A stretch of 56,451 bases of DNA from Thermoleophilia bacterium (lineage in GTDB: Bacteria; Actinomycetota; Thermoleophilia; Gaiellales; Gaiellaceae), in assembly GCA_029865325.1 (NCBI GenBank), contig JAOUHF010000003.1:1-56451 (forward strand), written 5' to 3'. The translations under genes were made by a program, and so were the position numbers. Numbering within the stretch: the first letter of the stretch is position 1; every line of letters starts with the position of its first letter. The notes under the pieces were generated by a model. The model saw only the letters and a list, made by a program, of their open reading frames with translations, was not told the origin of the DNA and did not search any database. This document shows positions 47,255-56,262 of the stretch, piece after piece.

Positions 47255-47959
47255 TCAATACCCGAGGTAGCTCTTTCGAATGGACTCGTCGCTGCGGAGC
47301 TCATCGCTCGCCCCCGTCAGGGCGACCCGACCGACCTCGAGCACGTACGCTCGCGCAGAAGCTTTCAGAGCGATCTTCGCGTCCTGCTCGACGACGAGCA
47401 CGGTGAGCCCTTCTTTCTCGTTGAGCTCACGCACGATCCGGAAGAACTCACGCACGACCATCGGAGCCAACCCGAGTGACGGTTCGTCGAGAAGGAGCAG
47501 TCGCGGCCGACTCATCAGCGCTCGCCCGAGCGCTAGCATCTGTTGCTCACCGCCCGAGAGCGTCCCGGCGCGCTGTCCGCCGCGCTCGGCGATCCAGGGG
47601 AAGTACTCAGCGATGCGTGCGATGTCCGCCTTGACCGACCCGTGGCGCCGCGTGTAGGCGCCGAGCTTGAGGTTCTCGATGACGGTGAGATCGACGAACG
47701 TCCCTCGCCCTTCGGGGACGTGTGCAATCCCGGCCTTTGCAGCTACCTCGGGGCCTCCTTTGACTGCCTTGCCCTCGAGCTCGATCGTCCCGCTCCGCGA
47801 AACCGTGCCGGAGATCGCCCGCAGCGTGGTGGTCTTCCCGGCTCCGTTCGCACCGAGCACAGCTACGACCTCGCCCTCACGCACGGTCAGCGAGACGTCG
47901 TGCAACGCGTGGACCGGCCCGTAGCGGGCACCGACCCGATCGAGCTCGAGTAGTGCCAC
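47255..47959 (-). CDS. ABC transporter ATP-binding protein (LivF type)
   Basis: GANGAGKTT, LSGGEQQM, LLLLDEPSLGLAP. Confidence 0.95.
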   Translation of the reverse strand: MALLELDRVGARYGPVHALHDVSLTVREGEVVAVLGANGAGKTTTLRAISGTVSRSGTIELEGKAVKGGPEVAAKAGIAHVPEGRGTFVDLTVIENLKLGAYTRRHGSVKADIARIAEYFPWIAERGGQRAGTLSGGEQQMLALGRALMSRPRLLLLDEPSLGLAPMVVREFFRIVRELNEKEGLTVLVVEQDAKIALKASARAYVLEVGRVALTGASDELRSDESIRKSYLGY

Positions 47960-47961
47960 GA

Positions 47962-48741
47962 CTAGGCCTCGTCACCCTCCGTCGGCGGGTCCGGCTCTAC
48001 AGGGGCAGTGGCAGGCGGCTCGTCGTCGTCGTCATCTGATCCCAGATACGCCTCGATCACCGCTGGATCTGCCTGAACCTGCGCCGGTGGACCGTCGGCG
48101 ATCGTGCGCCCGAAGCTCAGGACGTTGACGTGGTCGGAGATGCTCATGACGAGATTCATGTGGTGCTCGACGAGCAGAACGGTCAGCGCGAAGTCGTCCC
48201 TGATGCGCTGGATGAAGACACCCAGTTCGGCGACCTCCTCATGGTTCAATCCGCCTGCTGGCTCGTCGAGCAGCAGGAGCCGCGGCTTGGCGACAAGCGC
48301 GCGTGCGAGCTCGACCCGCTTCTGGATGCCGTACGGAAGAGCGGCCGCGGGGGAGTGGGCACGATCGCGGAGCCCGACGAAGTCGAGCACCTCGAACGCT
48401 TCCATCTCACCCACCTTCCGGCCGCGCCCATGTGCGCCGATGAGCACGTTCTCGAGCACAGACATGGTCTTGAAGAGCTGGATGTTCTGGAACGTGCGCG
48501 CGATGCCCTTGCCCACGATTCGGTAGGCAGGCTGGCGCAGAATCGACTTGCCTTCCAGCGTAACCTCGCCCGAGTCCGGCTTGTAGAGCCGGGTGATGAC
48601 GTTGAACGCTGTCGTCTTGCCCGCCCCGTTCGGGCCGATGAGACCCGAGATGTGACCTTCCTCCACCCCGAAGGAGACGCCGTCGAGCGCAACGATCCCG
48701 CCGAAGCGGAGAGTGACGTCCCGAACCTCGAGGAGGGCCAT
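47962..48741 (-). CDS. ABC transporter ATP-binding protein (LivG type)
   Basis: GPNGAGKTT, 'GIARTFQNIQLFKTMSVLENVLIGAHG', LLLLDEPAGGLNHEE. Confidence 0.95.
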   Translation of the reverse strand: MALLEVRDVTLRFGGIVALDGVSFGVEEGHISGLIGPNGAGKTTAFNVITRLYKPDSGEVTLEGKSILRQPAYRIVGKGIARTFQNIQLFKTMSVLENVLIGAHGRGRKVGEMEAFEVLDFVGLRDRAHSPAAALPYGIQKRVELARALVAKPRLLLLDEPAGGLNHEEVAELGVFIQRIRDDFALTVLLVEHHMNLVMSISDHVNVLSFGRTIADGPPAQVQADPAVIEAYLGSDDDDDEPPATAPVEPDPPTEGDEA

Positions 48742-48817
48742 CGCCGACGAACCCTAAACCGGCTCGGAGTGCCGTGGCAATGACCAGCGCACGCCAGACC
48801 CATTACGATCGTGATCG

Positions 48818-49978
48818 ATGGAACTCCGCGACACCCCCGAGGAGGCCTCGTTCAGGGGCGATTTGCGCACCTGGCTCGAGGAGAACGTCCCCGCTGAGCT
48901 GCGCGGACACCGCGGAGGGGCAGCACGGTTCGACGGGCCCGAGATGCGCGCCTGGAGTCGCGCGCTGTACGACGCCGGCTACGCGGGACTCACGTGGCCC
49001 GAGGAGTACGGAGGCGGCGGCGCTCCGTACACGCACCAGGCGATCTTCCTCGAGGAGATCGCGCGCGCCGAGGCGCCCCCGCACATCGGCGTGATCGGGC
49101 TCGGCATGGCAGGGCCGACGATCATGGCCTACGGCACCGAGGAGCACAAGGCGCGGTATCTGGCGCCGATCCTGTCTGCCGAGGAAATCTGGTGCCAGGG
49201 CTTCTCGGAGCCGGGCGCGGGCTCGGATCTCGCGGGCGTGCGGACGAGCTCGCGGCTCGAGGACGGGCACTTCGTCGTCGACGGGCAGAAGGTGTGGTCG
49301 TCGTTCGCGCACCTCTCGGACTGGTGCATCCTCCTCACGCGCAGCGACCCCGAGTCGACGCGCCACGCCGGGCTGACGTATCTGATCGTCAACATGCACG
49401 CTCCCGGCGTCGAGGTTCGCCCACTTACGCAGATCACGGGCGAGGCCGAGTTCAACGAGATCTTCTTCACGGGCGTACGCGTGCCCGCCGACAACCTCCT
49501 CGGCGAAGTCGGCGGGGGCTGGCAGGTGGCAATGACGACGCTACTCCACGAACGGGGCACGCTCGGCTTCGCGCTTCAGGCGGCACTCGAGATGCAGGTG
49601 CGGAAGCTGATCGCGCTCGCGCGCGATCGCGGTGCCGACCAACTCCAGCGCGACCGGATCGCGCGCGAGTGGATCGAGATGCAGGCAGTTCGATTCACGA
49701 ACTACCGTTCCCTCTCGGCGCTCATGAAGACCGGCCTGCCCGGGCCGGAAGGATCGATCTCCAAGCTCGTATGGTCGGAGGCGAACCAGCGCGTAACGAA
49801 GCTCGCGCTCGAGATTCTCGGACCCGATGCCGCGCTCGCCGACGACAACGCACCGTACGGCGGCTACTGGCAGTACCAACAGCTCCGCAGCCGGGGCAAC
49901 ACCATCGAGGCGGGGACGTCGGAGGTTCTGCGAAGCATCGTCGCCGAGCGCGTTCTCGGCCTCCCCAAGTCGCGCTAG
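48818..49978 (+). CDS. Acyl-CoA dehydrogenase, subunit 1
   Basis: 'TWPEEYGGGGAPYTHQAIFLEEIARAEAP', 'WCQGFSEPGAGSDLAGVRT', 'GNTIEAGTSEVLRSIVAERVLGLP'. Confidence 0.93.
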   Translation: MELRDTPEEASFRGDLRTWLEENVPAELRGHRGGAARFDGPEMRAWSRALYDAGYAGLTWPEEYGGGGAPYTHQAIFLEEIARAEAPPHIGVIGLGMAGPTIMAYGTEEHKARYLAPILSAEEIWCQGFSEPGAGSDLAGVRTSSRLEDGHFVVDGQKVWSSFAHLSDWCILLTRSDPESTRHAGLTYLIVNMHAPGVEVRPLTQITGEAEFNEIFFTGVRVPADNLLGEVGGGWQVAMTTLLHERGTLGFALQAALEMQVRKLIALARDRGADQLQRDRIAREWIEMQAVRFTNYRSLSALMKTGLPGPEGSISKLVWSEANQRVTKLALEILGPDAALADDNAPYGGYWQYQQLRSRGNTIEAGTSEVLRSIVAERVLGLPKSR

Positions 49979-49984
49979 GAGCCT

Positions 49985-50962
49985 ATGGACTTCACCTTCA
50001 CACCCGAGCAAGACGCACTCCGCGAGCAGGCACGCGAGTTCCTGGCAGCAAACCCGGAGCCGTCGTGGGCGCAGCTCTCCGAGCTTGGCTGGACTGGTGT
50101 TTCGATCGCCGATGAGCTGGGTGGGGCCGGGCTCACGTTCGTCGAGGAAGCAGTGCTCTTCGAGGAGCTCGGCGGCGCGCTGTACCACGGGCCGTACTTC
50201 TCGACGATCGCCCTGACTCTCCCCGCGCTCCCCAGTGACCTCCGTGCCGAGGTCGCCGCAGGGACTGCGAGTTGGACGCTCGCGCTCGGACCGCTCGTCC
50301 CCGACCTCGACACTGCCGACCGAGTCGCCGTCGTCGGAGGAGACGGGATCTTCGAGCTCGAGAGCCCTGAGCGCGAGGTCCTCACGACGAACGACCAGTC
50401 CCGCCCACTCGGAGTCGTGCGCGGCGGCCAGTCTGGCCGCCGGCTCGCCGATGCGTCCGTCCTCGCCGAGATCGGAGTGCGCTCACTGACCGCACTCGCT
50501 CTCGAGGCATGCGGCGTGGCGCGCCGCGCGCTCGAGCACGCGGTCGAGTACGCCTCGACACGCGAGCAGTTCGGTAAACGCATCGGCGTCTACCAGGCCG
50601 TCTCGCATCCCCTCGCGAACGCCTACACACGCCTCGAGCTCTCACGCTCGCTCGCACTCTGGGCAGCCTGGTGCGTCGCGACCGGAGATCCTGAAACACC
50701 GCTGGCTGCAGCGGCCGCCAAGTCCTCCGCCGCCGAGAGCGCGGTCGCGGTCTGCGAAACATCGATCCAGGTGCTCGGCGGCATCGGTTTCACCTGGGAG
50801 CACGAGCTCCACCGTCTGTACAAGCGGGCGTTGGGGATCGAGAGCTTCGGGGCGTCGGGCACGAGGCTCCGCGCCGAGCTCGCCGTCGCGCTCCTCAACG
50901 AGAAGACCGAGGAGGCGCCGGTCACCACGCCGGCCCCCGCCCCCGTCGAACAAGGAGGATGA
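49985..50962 (+). CDS. Acyl-CoA dehydrogenase, short subunit 2
   Basis: 'DFTFTPEQDALREQAREFLAANPE', 'YASTREQFGKRIGVYQAVSHPLAN', 'QVLGGIGFTWEHELHRLYKRA'. Confidence 0.9.
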   Translation: MDFTFTPEQDALREQAREFLAANPEPSWAQLSELGWTGVSIADELGGAGLTFVEEAVLFEELGGALYHGPYFSTIALTLPALPSDLRAEVAAGTASWTLALGPLVPDLDTADRVAVVGGDGIFELESPEREVLTTNDQSRPLGVVRGGQSGRRLADASVLAEIGVRSLTALALEACGVARRALEHAVEYASTREQFGKRIGVYQAVSHPLANAYTRLELSRSLALWAAWCVATGDPETPLAAAAAKSSAAESAVAVCETSIQVLGGIGFTWEHELHRLYKRALGIESFGASGTRLRAELAVALLNEKTEEAPVTTPAPAPVEQGG

Positions 50963-50963
50963 G

Positions 50964-52577
50964 GTGGACGGCTTGATGATGGACTACCAGCTGAACGTTC
51001 CGGCGATTCTCCGACGCGCCGACGAGCTCTACGGCGACAGCGAGATCGCGAGCCGTCTGCCGGACAAGAGCTGGCACCGGTACACATACGCCGACTTCGT
51101 CTCGCGGACGAAGAAGCTGGCGGTGGCTCTGCGCGGCCTTGGTCTCGAGGACGGCGACCGCATCGGAACGTTCATGTGGAACCACTCGCAGCATCTCGAG
51201 ACGTACATGGGCGCCCCGGTTGGCGGCTTCGTGACACACACGCTGAACCTGCGCCTCCACCCGGACGACAACACGTACATCGCCACGCACGGCGGCGATC
51301 GCGCGATCGTCGTCGACAAGGTGCTGTGGCCGCTCGCCGAGCAGTTCGTCGGTCGATGCAACTTCGAGCACGTGATCACCGTCGGGGACGGACCCGCTCC
51401 GGACGGCACGATCGACTACGAGGAGCTTCTCGCCGACGCGGACGAGTCCGCGTTTTCGTACCGCGATCTCCCCGAGCGCTCCGCCGCGGCGATGTGTTAC
51501 ACAAGCGGCACGACGGGGCGGCCCAAGGGCGTCTTGTACTCACATCGCGGGATCGCGATCCATGCCCTCACGGTGATCGGCTGCCTCGGAATGTACGCCG
51601 ACGACGTGTGCCTTCCCGTCGTGCCGATGTTCCACGCAAATGCGTGGTGCTTCCCGTTCTCCTGCACCATGACCGGTGTCAAGCAGGTCTTTCCCGGGCC
51701 GCATCTTGATCCCGTGAGCCTGCTCGAGGACTTCGAGCAGGAGAAGGTCACGGTCACCGCGGGCGTGCCGACGATCTGGATGGGGATCCTGCAGACCCTC
51801 GACGCCAATCCGAGCGGATGGGACGTCTCGGCGATCCGCACGATGACCGTCGGCGGCGCGGCGCCTCCGCGAGCCATGATCGAGGCGTTCGGAGAGCGCC
51901 ACGGCCTCCACATCACGCATGGCTGGGGGATGACCGAGATGAGCCCTGTGGGAACGCTCTCCGGCGCACCCGGCCAGGAGACCGGGCTCTCGCCGCAGGA
52001 GGCGTATAGCCGACGCGCGATGCAGGGACTCGCGATCCCGTTCGTCGAGGTCCGCGCATCCGGTGCCGACGGCTTCGTGGCGTGGGATGGCGAGACGATG
52101 GGCGAGCTGGAAGTGCGCGGACCCTCGGTCGCGTCCGCGTACTACGGGTCCGAAGACGGCGCCGACCGCTGGACCGACGACGGCTGGTTCAAGACCGGTG
52201 ACGTCGTCACGATCCACCCCGACGGGTTCGTCGACGTCCAAGATCGATCGAAAGACCTCGTCAAGTCGGGCGGGGAGTGGATCTCGACGGTCGCGCTCGA
52301 GAACGCGCTCATGGGCCATCCGGCGGTGGCGGAGGCCGCGGTCATCGCCGTCCCCGACGAGAAGTGGTCGGAGCGCCCGCTCGCGGTCGTCGTCCTTCGG
52401 CAGGGAGCGTCCGCGACGGACGACGAGCTGCGCGAATTCCTTGCCCCGAGCTTCGCCAAGTGGTGGCTTCCCGATCGCTTCGAGTTCGTCGACGAGATCC
52501 CAAAAACCGCGGTCGGCAAGTTCCGCAAGACAGCGTTGCGTGAGCAGTTCGCCCCCCAACCCGCGGAGACGACGTAG
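50964..52577 (+). CDS. AMP-dependent fatty-acid-type CoA ligase
   Basis: 'MCYTSGTTGRPKGVLYSHR', 'GWGMTEMSPVGTLS', 'DGWFKTGDVVTIHPDGFVDVQDRSKDLVKSGGEWIS'. Confidence 0.95.
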   Translation: MDGLMMDYQLNVPAILRRADELYGDSEIASRLPDKSWHRYTYADFVSRTKKLAVALRGLGLEDGDRIGTFMWNHSQHLETYMGAPVGGFVTHTLNLRLHPDDNTYIATHGGDRAIVVDKVLWPLAEQFVGRCNFEHVITVGDGPAPDGTIDYEELLADADESAFSYRDLPERSAAAMCYTSGTTGRPKGVLYSHRGIAIHALTVIGCLGMYADDVCLPVVPMFHANAWCFPFSCTMTGVKQVFPGPHLDPVSLLEDFEQEKVTVTAGVPTIWMGILQTLDANPSGWDVSAIRTMTVGGAAPPRAMIEAFGERHGLHITHGWGMTEMSPVGTLSGAPGQETGLSPQEAYSRRAMQGLAIPFVEVRASGADGFVAWDGETMGELEVRGPSVASAYYGSEDGADRWTDDGWFKTGDVVTIHPDGFVDVQDRSKDLVKSGGEWISTVALENALMGHPAVAEAAVIAVPDEKWSERPLAVVVLRQGASATDDELREFLAPSFAKWWLPDRFEFVDEIPKTAVGKFRKTALREQFAPQPAETT

Positions 52578-53362
52578 TGCCGTTCATCTCGACCGAGCAG
52601 GACGGAGCCGTCGCTGTCGTAACGATCGACAATCCGCCGATGAACGCGCTCTCGGCGCCGCTCCTGGAGGAGCTCGAGGCCGAGGTCGAGCGCCTCGATG
52701 CCGACGACGCCGTCCGCGCCATCGTCCTCAAGGGCGCGGGCGAGCGGGCGTTCGTGGCCGGGGCGGACATCAAGGAGTTCCCGTCGCTTCGGGAGGCGGT
52801 AGAAGAGGCGCACGAGGGTGGCTCTGCGCGCGGGATCCAGAAGCTCGGAGCCCGGATGGACGCCGCTCGGACGCCGTTCGTCGCCGCGATCCACGGCTTC
52901 TGTCTCGGCGGCGGGCTCGAGCTCGCAATGTGCTGCGACCTTCGAGTCGCGGCCGCGAGCGCTCAGCTGGGGCAGCCCGAGATCAAGCTCGGGCTCATCC
53001 CGGGTGGCGGCGGGACACAGCGGCTACCGCGGCTCATTGGGTTCGGACGAGCTCAGCTCCTCAACATGACCGGCGACTTCATCGACGCGGCGACGGCATA
53101 CGACTGGGGCCTCGTCGAGAAGGTCGTTCCGCCGGAGGAGCTTCTGGAAGCGGCGTTCACGATCGCGCGCGCGATCGCCGCGCGATCGCCGGTGTCGATC
53201 GGCGTCCTCCGCGAATTAGCCTGTACGACGCGCGACCTTCCACTCGAGGAGGGGCTGCGGCGGGAAGCCGACGGCTTTCGCCGCTGTCTCGCAAGCGAGG
53301 ACGGCGCGGAGGGCGTCGCGGCGTTCATCGAGAAGCGCGAGCCTCAGTTCACCGGGCGCTAG
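52577..53362 (+). CDS. Enoyl-CoA hydratase/isomerase
   Basis: 'VVTIDNPPMNALS', 'GAGERAFVAGADIKEF', 'AAIHGFCLGGGLELAMCCDLRVAAASAQLGQPEIKLGLIPGGGGTQRLPRLIG'. Confidence 0.96.
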   Translation: MPFISTEQDGAVAVVTIDNPPMNALSAPLLEELEAEVERLDADDAVRAIVLKGAGERAFVAGADIKEFPSLREAVEEAHEGGSARGIQKLGARMDAARTPFVAAIHGFCLGGGLELAMCCDLRVAAASAQLGQPEIKLGLIPGGGGTQRLPRLIGFGRAQLLNMTGDFIDAATAYDWGLVEKVVPPEELLEAAFTIARAIAARSPVSIGVLRELACTTRDLPLEEGLRREADGFRRCLASEDGAEGVAAFIEKREPQFTGR

Positions 53363-53405
53363 TGCGACGACGTGGCCGCGGGTCGTTCGATGCGTACATT
53401 CTGCG

Positions 53406-53426
53406 CAAGTTACAACTTGTAACTTG
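53406..53426. promoter_or_regulatory. 21-bp symmetric motif, copy 3 (CAAGTTACAACTTGTAACTTG), perfect palindrome upstream of the quinone oxidoreductase gene
   Basis: CAAGTTACAA-C-TTGTAACTTG; shares the core of the copies at 24437 and 24514. Confidence 0.7.
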
Positions 53427-53461
53427 GCCCTTCTGATGCAATTGAGTACGCCGGGCCGCAC

Positions 53462-54382
53462 GTGAGGGCGGTCGTCCTCGAGGGGGTCGGTGGACCGGAG
53501 CAGCTCGTCGTCCGAGACGTACCCGAGCCCGAAGCGAGCGACGGCGCGGCGATCGTCGATGTCCGCGCAGCAGGAGTCAACTTCGCCGACGTCCTCATCC
53601 GCCTCGGTCGCTACCCGCAGATGCCCGAGCTTCCCGCGATACTCGGCTCGGAGATCGCCGGAGAGCTCGACGGGAACCGCGTCATGGGTTTCGTTCGCAG
53701 CGAGGGCGGAGGCTACGCAGAGCGTGTCGTCGTCGACACGCGCTGGCTTCTGCCCCTTCCGACGAACGCGAGCTTTGCGGAGGGCGCGGCGTTCCCGATG
53801 GCGTTCCTCACGTCCTGGATCCCGCTCACCGAGCTCGTCCGGATCGCCTTCGGCGCGCGCGTGCTGATCACCGCGGCGGCAGGAGCAGTCGGGACAGCCG
53901 CCGTCCAGATCGTGCGCGCCCTCAACGGCAACCCGATCGCCGCAGTTGGCAGCGTGGAGAAGCTCGAGCTTCCGCGCTCGCTCGGCGCCGTCGAGGCGGT
54001 GACGTACGACGCTCTCAGCGAGGTCGAGCCCGTCGACGCCGTCTTCGACCTCGTCGGCGGGGACGTCTTCGCTTCGGCGCTCGCACTCCTGAAGCCGATG
54101 GGAACTGCGATCGCGGTCGGATACGCCGGCGGGCTCTGGCAGGACGTGAGCCCGACGTGGCTCGTGGGCCGCAACATCGGCGTGCACGGCTTCTACCTCG
54201 GCCGGCTGATCGGACGGAACCCCGATCTCGTCGGCCGGGCCGCGCAGGATGTCCTGCGACTCTGGGAGGGCGGTGCCGTCCGACCGATCGTCGGGGCAGA
54301 GTTCCCCCTCGAGGCGGCTGGCGGCGCGCACCAGCTGATCGAGGAGAGGCAGTCGACAGGAAAGGTTGTGCTCATTCCATGA
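53462..54382 (+). CDS. NADPH:quinone oxidoreductase / MDR-family zinc-less alcohol dehydrogenase
   Basis: 'MRAVVLEGVGGPEQLVVRDVPEPE', 'RAAGVNFADVLIRLGRYPQMPELPAILGSEIAGE', 'ITAAAGAVGTAAVQIVRALNG'. Confidence 0.92.
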   Translation: MRAVVLEGVGGPEQLVVRDVPEPEASDGAAIVDVRAAGVNFADVLIRLGRYPQMPELPAILGSEIAGELDGNRVMGFVRSEGGGYAERVVVDTRWLLPLPTNASFAEGAAFPMAFLTSWIPLTELVRIAFGARVLITAAAGAVGTAAVQIVRALNGNPIAAVGSVEKLELPRSLGAVEAVTYDALSEVEPVDAVFDLVGGDVFASALALLKPMGTAIAVGYAGGLWQDVSPTWLVGRNIGVHGFYLGRLIGRNPDLVGRAAQDVLRLWEGGAVRPIVGAEFPLEAAGGAHQLIEERQSTGKVVLIP

Positions 54383-55029
54383 CCGCGTTGGTAACCGGAT
54401 CGGCGGGAGGTATCGGCAGAGCGATTGTGGCGAAGCTCCAAACGGAAGGCTTCGAAGTGAGAGAGCTCGACCTCGTCAGCGGTTTCGACGTCACGGACCC
54501 GGTGGCGTGGGAGCACATCGGCTCGGTCGAAATCGCGTGCTTGAACGCGGGCGTCCTCACAGGTGGCGAGGACATCGCGGCGCTGACCGACGAGCAGTAC
54601 CGCCGCGCCGTGAGCGTCAACGTCGACGGCGTCGTCTTCGGCGTGCGCCGCCTCGACCGAGTCATGCCCAAGGGAAGCACGATCATCGTGACTGCATCGC
54701 TTGCCGGGCTCGTCGCCATCCCGGACGATCCGATTTACGGTCTGACGAAGCACGCGGTTGTCGGCTTCGTCCGCTCCGTCGCACCGCAGCTCGCCAGCCG
54801 AGAAATCCGCATTCAGGCGGTCTGCCCCGGCTGGGCCGACACGGCGCTGACACCTCCGGAGTTCAAGCAGGACCTCGTCGCGAAAGGATTCCGTCTCCTC
54901 CAACCGTCCGATGTGGCAGAAGGTGTGTGGGCCGCATACCAGAGCGAAGGAACCGGCGAGGCCTGGATCGTCCAGCCCGGCCGAGAACCGCTCCTCTACG
55001 AGTTCAAGGGCGTTCCGGGCCCGCGCTAA
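54379..55029 (+). CDS. Short-chain dehydrogenase/reductase
   Basis: 'MTALVTGSAGGIGRAIVAKL', 'CLNAGVLTG', 'YGLTKHAVVGF'; ATG at 54379 overlaps the upstream stop. Confidence 0.92.
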   Translation: MTALVTGSAGGIGRAIVAKLQTEGFEVRELDLVSGFDVTDPVAWEHIGSVEIACLNAGVLTGGEDIAALTDEQYRRAVSVNVDGVVFGVRRLDRVMPKGSTIIVTASLAGLVAIPDDPIYGLTKHAVVGFVRSVAPQLASREIRIQAVCPGWADTALTPPEFKQDLVAKGFRLLQPSDVAEGVWAAYQSEGTGEAWIVQPGREPLLYEFKGVPGPR

Positions 55030-55032
55030 GCC

Positions 55033-56244
55033 TCAGTCGAAGCGCCAGCCGTCGCCGGCCGCGAACGACTTGAGGATCCGCCGAGCGACGACCATGCGAT
55101 GCACCTCGTCCGGGCCGTCGTAGATCCGCGCGCCGCGCGCCATCGCGAGCATCGCCGCCAGCGGCGTCTCATCCGTCAATCCACGTCCGCCGTGGACCTG
55201 CACGGCACGGTCGATCACGTCGTGCAAGACGCCGGCAGCGAAGAACTTGATCACCGAAACCTCGACACGCGCCTCGTCGCCCTGGTCGATCTTGTGCGCG
55301 GCGTCCAGGGTCATCAGTCGGCACGCCTGGATCTCGGCAGCTGAGTCGGCGATCCAGTTCTGCACCGTCTGCTTCTCGGCGAGCGGGCCGCCGAACGCCT
55401 CGCGCTCGAGTGCGTACATGCACATGAGCTCGAAGGCCCGCTGCATCTGACCGAGCCAGCGCATGACGTGGTGGATGCGGCCGGGCCCGAGGCGCTTCTG
55501 CGCGATCCGGAAGCCCTCCCCCACCTCTCCGAGCGTGTTCTCGACCGGGACGCGTACCCCCGTGTAGCGCACCTCGCAGTGCGTCGTCCAGCCGCGCCCC
55601 CGGTGGCCCATGTTCGGAACGGGTCGCACGATCTCCACGCCGGGCGTATCTGCCGGGACGATGATCTGCGTAGCGCGATGGTGCGGATCGGCGTCGGGAT
55701 CCGTGACCGCCATGACGATTCCGAAGGCCGCTCCTTCGGCGCCCGACGAGAACCACTTGTGGCCGTCGATCACCCATTCGTCGCCGTCTCGAACCGCTCG
55801 CGTCCGCAGAGTCGTCGGATCGGAGCCCGGAACCTCCGGCTCGGTCATCGAGAAGAACGAGCGCACGTCGCCGGCGACGAGCGGTCGCAGCCACCGTTCC
55901 TTCTGCTCGGCCGTCCCGAAGTGCCACAGGATCTCTCCGTTGCCCGCGTCCGGCGCCTGGCACCCGAAGATCAGCTGCGCCCAGACCGAGCGCCCGATCT
56001 CCTCGTTGAGGTGGGCGTAGACGAGGAAGCTCCCGTTCGAACCGCCGGCCTCCGGCGGCAGGTGCGGGGCCCAGAGCTCCTGCTCCTTCACGAGCGCTCG
56101 CAGCCGCTCGACGAGCGCATCCGTCGCCTCGTCCTCGCGGTTCAACGCAGGCTCGTTTGGATACACGTGCTCGTCCATGAAGGCGCGAACACGGGCCTGC
56201 AGCTCCTGCATCTCGTCAGTGGGTCGTATGTCGGTGATCGTCAT
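55033..56244 (-). CDS. Acyl-CoA dehydrogenase
   Basis: 'FSMTEPEVPGSDPTTLRTRAVRDGDEWVIDGHKWFSSGAEGA', 'VQVHGGRGLTDETPLAAMLAMARGARIYDGPDEVHRMVVARRIL'; start 56244 or 56268. Confidence 0.93.
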   Translation of the reverse strand: MTITDIRPTDEMQELQARVRAFMDEHVYPNEPALNREDEATDALVERLRALVKEQELWAPHLPPEAGGSNGSFLVYAHLNEEIGRSVWAQLIFGCQAPDAGNGEILWHFGTAEQKERWLRPLVAGDVRSFFSMTEPEVPGSDPTTLRTRAVRDGDEWVIDGHKWFSSGAEGAAFGIVMAVTDPDADPHHRATQIIVPADTPGVEIVRPVPNMGHRGRGWTTHCEVRYTGVRVPVENTLGEVGEGFRIAQKRLGPGRIHHVMRWLGQMQRAFELMCMYALEREAFGGPLAEKQTVQNWIADSAAEIQACRLMTLDAAHKIDQGDEARVEVSVIKFFAAGVLHDVIDRAVQVHGGRGLTDETPLAAMLAMARGARIYDGPDEVHRMVVARRILKSFAAGDGWRFD

Positions 56245-56262
56245 GGCGTTAGCATCGCACTC

